The position numbers and the translations under genes were made by a program. A DNA stretch of 7,836 bases from JBGPFS01 sp041483455. GTDB lineage: Bacteria > Chloroflexota > Limnocylindria > Limnocylindrales > CSP1-4. The number at the start of each line of letters is the position of its first letter. Within the stretch, counting starts at the first letter, position 1. Shown here piece after piece: positions 5,879-7,836 of the stretch. The stretch is from contig JBGPFS010000108.1 in NCBI GenBank assembly GCA_041483455.1, positions 1-7,836 of the forward strand, written 5' to 3'. Below the pieces are notes generated by a model, which worked only from the letters and a program-made list of their open reading frames with translations, was not told where the DNA came from and did not search any database.

Positions 5879-6204
5879 GACCTTGCCGCGCTTCTTCGAC
5901 TTGGCGTCTCGGCTCCCCGCTTGGTGGCCTGACCACGCTGGCGCTGAGATGTCCCATCGTTCACGATGTCGACGATGTGGATCATTGGCTCAGCTCACCC
6001 CGCCGGGCGGAGTTGCTCGGGCCCCTCGGCATGACGGCCCGGACCTTCGTCGTCGACCGAGAGAAGAGCAACCGAGTCGGCCTCATTCTGGAAGTCCCGA
6101 ACATGGGCGTCTTCCAGGAGGCGCTCGGGTCCGAGGCGGCGGCCGAGGCGATGAAGTTCGACGGCGTTCGCCCGGAGACGCTGGTGATCCTCACCGAGGG
6201 GTAG
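5875..6204 (+). CDS. Small conserved protein, possible dimeric alpha/beta-barrel type
   Basis: From about residue 20 onward this reads as a compact globular protein: strand TLALRCPIV, VDDVDHWLSSPRRAELLG, strand TARTFVVD, RVGLILEVPNM, VFQEALGSEAAAEAMKFDGV and final strand ETLVILTEG. The order strand-helix-strand-strand-helix-strand and the size resemble small ferredoxin-like alpha/beta-barrel proteins of the antibiotic-biosynthesis-monooxygenase type, but I cannot name a family or reaction. The start is uncertain. The TTG at 5875 forms a TTGA overlap with the lipoprotein stop, which would allow coupled translation, yet its first 16-18 residues are unlike the rest. Homologs of such proteins would begin near residue 19, where no ATG, GTG or TTG is found. 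Either the leader is real or an indel hides the true start. It is the last gene of the plus-strand set. Confidence 0.7.
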   Translation: MRPCRASSTWRLGSPLGGLTTLALRCPIVHDVDDVDHWLSSPRRAELLGPLGMTARTFVVDREKSNRVGLILEVPNMGVFQEALGSEAAAEAMKFDGVRPETLVILTEG

Positions 6205-6311
6205 GCCAGCCGACCTGGTCGATCCGGGACGCTACCCGTCGTACAACGACCGTCGCAACGAGCCGGCCCGTCCAGCTCGGATGTCCGACGCCGACGTGAC
6301 CGGGTTCGTCC

Positions 6312-6331
6312 AGTCGCGTGGCGACGCGACT
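6312..6331 (-). terminator. GC-rich hairpin at the end of the VOC gene
   Basis: Perfect 8-base inverted arms AGTCGCGT (6312-6319) and ACGCGACT (6324-6331) enclose a GGCG loop. The hairpin overlaps the stop codon of the minus-strand VOC gene and lies 107 bases beyond the last gene of the plus-strand set, between convergent genes. No U-tract follows on either strand, so it may be a weak or Rho-assisted terminator, or an RNA 3'-end stabiliser. Confidence 0.4.
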
Positions 6332-6686
6332 ACATCATCGGACTCAAGAGCTGGAAGTAGTTGTCGTCGGGGTCGGAGAACGTGGCGATCCATGCGTCGG
6401 GCGCCTCACCCGGCTGATACGGCTCGCGGATCACCGTGGCACCGGCAGCCTTGAGCCGTTCGAAGTCGCCCTTCACGTCGGTACTCTCGACGTTCCAGAT
6501 CAACCTTCCCGGCTGCGTGTTGCTGCCCTTGACCTGGTCATGTGGGCCGACGGTGACGAAGCCGGTGCCGATCTGCCAACCGTTATAGCCACCTTCGTTC
6601 CAGCCGGGCGTGCCGAAGAGCCTCGTGTAGTAGTCCGTCAGGCGCTGCGGATCCGCGGATCCGATCAGGATGCTGTTGAGGTTCAC
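6330..6686 (-). CDS. VOC-superfamily (glyoxalase/bleomycin-resistance fold) protein
   Basis: The 118-residue protein contains one VOC unit made of two beta-alpha-beta-beta-beta modules. Module 1 is NLNSILIGSADPQRLTDYY to FVTVGPHD (2-50); module 2 runs from GRLIWNVESTDVKGDFERL (60-78) to the end. The closing ATFSDPDDNYFQLLSP matches the family signature DPDGNxxEL, but the metal-ligating Glu position is Gln112. The usual N-terminal His is also not apparent, so this is probably not a metal-dependent glyoxalase I. Members of this sort include binding, resistance and uncharacterised stress proteins, and the substrate cannot be told. The GTG start at 6684-6686 is supported by AAGGAG 5 bases upstream. 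The gene lies 121 bases downstream of the CpaF-RidA gene on the same strand. Confidence 0.9.
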   Translation of the reverse strand: MNLNSILIGSADPQRLTDYYTRLFGTPGWNEGGYNGWQIGTGFVTVGPHDQVKGSNTQPGRLIWNVESTDVKGDFERLKAAGATVIREPYQPGEAPDAWIATFSDPDDNYFQLLSPMM

Positions 6687-6807
6687 GCCGTCTCCTTTGA
6701 TCGATCCCCGACCGGCTGGGACGCCGACCGCGTACGAGGACGGCGCGAGTATGCGCCTGGTCGTACATCCGTTCTCGCGGCTGTCGTGCGCCGGAGCACC
6801 GGCCCGC

Positions 6808-7836
6808 TTACGCCTCGGCGATCACCCCGATCGAGATCCGGAAGCCGGCGCGGCGTTGGAGCGGAGGCATCAGGGTGCCTTGGCCGACCGGCCCGTCGCC
6901 GGGGAACCAGCGCACCCATTCCTCGTCGAAGATGTCGAACTCTGCCGGGTCGCGCAACGACCAGTTCGCCCAGACGACCTTGTCGAGCGAGCTCCCCGCG
7001 TCTTCAAGCCTCGCCTTCAGGTTGCGCAGGCATTGGCGCGTCTGTTCCTTGATCGCTGCGCTGACCACCTGACCGGTATCGGGATCGACAGGTCCGATCG
7101 ACGAGACATAGACCATGCCTCCGGCCGTGACCGCCCGGCCGTAACCGACGGGGGGTCGGGATGGATCAGGCGGCTGAAGCGTCTCTCCGGCGGCCGATCT
7201 CCCCTTCCCCTTGCGGGCCGAGCTCGGTCGCTTGGGGTCTTCGGCTGGGATGCCGAATTCGCCGGGCGGCAGTTCGATCCCGCTGGCCTTGAACTGCTCC
7301 ATGAACGTCGGCCGGATCCCGGTCGGCTTGAGGAACCCCTCGACCTTTCCGTCTTGTACGCCGGTCTGCTCGAATGCGAAGACGTCCTGGGTGAGGATCT
7401 CGCCGTCTTCGATCCCGTAGACCTCGGTGATGTTGACGACCTTGCGGGTGCCGTCCCTGAGGCGGGCGGTATGGACGATCAGGTCGACGGCGGAGGCGAT
7501 CTGCTCGCGGATCGCCCGCAGCGGCAGCTCATAGCCGGTCATGAGGATCATCGTTTCGAGTCGGCGGAGCATGTCCGGCGGGCTGTTTGCGTGCCCGGTG
7601 GACAGCGAGCCCTCCTGTCCGGTCGTCATGGCCTGGATCATGTCCAGGGCCTCGCCGGCGCGGCACTCCCCGACGATGATGCGGTCGGGGCGCATGTGCA
7701 GCGCGTTGCGCAGGAGATGACGGATCGTGATCTCGCCTTCCCCCTCCAGATTTGCCGGACGCGACTCGAGCGTCACGACGTGCTCCTGGCGCAGTTGCAG
7801 CTCGGCGGCGTCCTCGATGGTGATGATCCGCTCGTC
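6808..7836 (-). CDS. CpaF/TadA-type secretion ATPase fused to a C-terminal RidA domain (N-terminus beyond right edge)
   Basis: 342 residues are visible. Residues 1 to about 198 are the C-terminal half of a CpaF/TadA (GspE/VirB11 superfamily) hexameric ATPase that powers Flp/Tad pilus assembly at the inner membrane. They include ERIITIEDAAELQL, a Walker B block RPDRIIVGECRAGEAL (49-64), the His box GHANSP, the REQIASAVDLIVH motif, and the usual CpaF tail PTGIRP...IELPPGEFG. The Walker A motif lies outside the window. A basic linker, KRPSSARKGKGRSAAG (about 202-217), follows, and then a complete RidA/YjgF domain (about 218-342): GETLQPP, VSSIGPVDPDTGQVV, EQTRQCLRNLKARLEDAG, LQRRAGFRISIGVIAEA. 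RidA proteins hydrolyse reactive enamine/imine intermediates when they keep the conserved Arg; an Arg (QRR) is present near that place. No in-frame ATG, GTG or TTG precedes the RidA domain in the linker, so a separate RidA product is unlikely. A single frame spans both parts. Confidence 0.88.
   Translation of the reverse strand, partial: DERIITIEDAAELQLRQEHVVTLESRPANLEGEGEITIRHLLRNALHMRPDRIIVGECRAGEALDMIQAMTTGQEGSLSTGHANSPPDMLRRLETMILMTGYELPLRAIREQIASAVDLIVHTARLRDGTRKVVNITEVYGIEDGEILTQDVFAFEQTGVQDGKVEGFLKPTGIRPTFMEQFKASGIELPPGEFGIPAEDPKRPSSARKGKGRSAAGETLQPPDPSRPPVGYGRAVTAGGMVYVSSIGPVDPDTGQVVSAAIKEQTRQCLRNLKARLEDAGSSLDKVVWANWSLRDPAEFDIFDEEWVRWFPGDGPVGQGTLMPPLQRRAGFRISIGVIAEA

Noticed and set aside
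6268..6329. Short plus-strand frame starting MSDADVTGFVQSRG after the last gene of the PadR set
   Set aside because: It looked like the start of a small protein, but it runs into the antisense of the VOC gene, loses protein character and has no ribosome binding site.

Overview
The window is GC-rich throughout, with strongly GC-biased third codon positions and frequent GTG starts. This fits a high-GC soil or sediment bacterium, most likely Actinomycetota or a high-GC Chloroflexota lineage; nothing seen fixes the taxon. There are no RNA genes, insertion sequences, CRISPR arrays or att sites that I can support. Several frames are broken near the left end, so that part is either a decaying locus or a patch of sequence with indel errors.

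Layout. (1) 1-467, minus: N-terminal part of a class C beta-lactamase-like serine hydrolase, running off the left edge. (2) 461-817, minus: two gene remnants, the frameshifted and truncated N-terminus of a class III aminotransferase and, upstream of it, the C-terminal tail of an unrecognised protein. Each remnant overlaps the next by 7-8 bases. (3) 818-1220: no supportable gene. (4) 1221-2006, plus: a 261-residue protein with a six-cysteine cluster and a C-terminal PDZ domain. (5) 2067-4052, minus: a RibD/DHFR-fold reductase downstream of a UMF1/Atg22-like MFS transporter. (6) 4366-6204, plus: a compact set of five genes: a PadR regulator, a HAAS-domain membrane protein, a 30-residue single-span membrane protein, a PepSY-like lipoprotein, and a small protein resembling alpha/beta-barrel monooxygenase-like proteins. 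A near-consensus promoter and a 9-3-9 palindrome sit over the PadR start. (7) 6330-6686, minus: a VOC (glyoxalase-fold) protein followed by a hairpin. (8) 6808-7836, minus: the C-terminal half of a CpaF/TadA secretion ATPase read straight into a complete RidA/YjgF domain, with the N-terminus beyond the right edge.

How the parts work together. The PadR set looks like one envelope-associated, autoregulated transcription unit: the regulator is overlapped by the HAAS gene, the next genes are closely spaced with good ribosome binding sites, and three of the five products are membrane-bound or exported. The reductase and MFS genes may be cotranscribed. The CpaF-RidA arrangement is the most unusual item: no in-frame ATG, GTG or TTG lies between the two domains ahead of RidA, so RidA appears to be made only as the tail of the ATPase.
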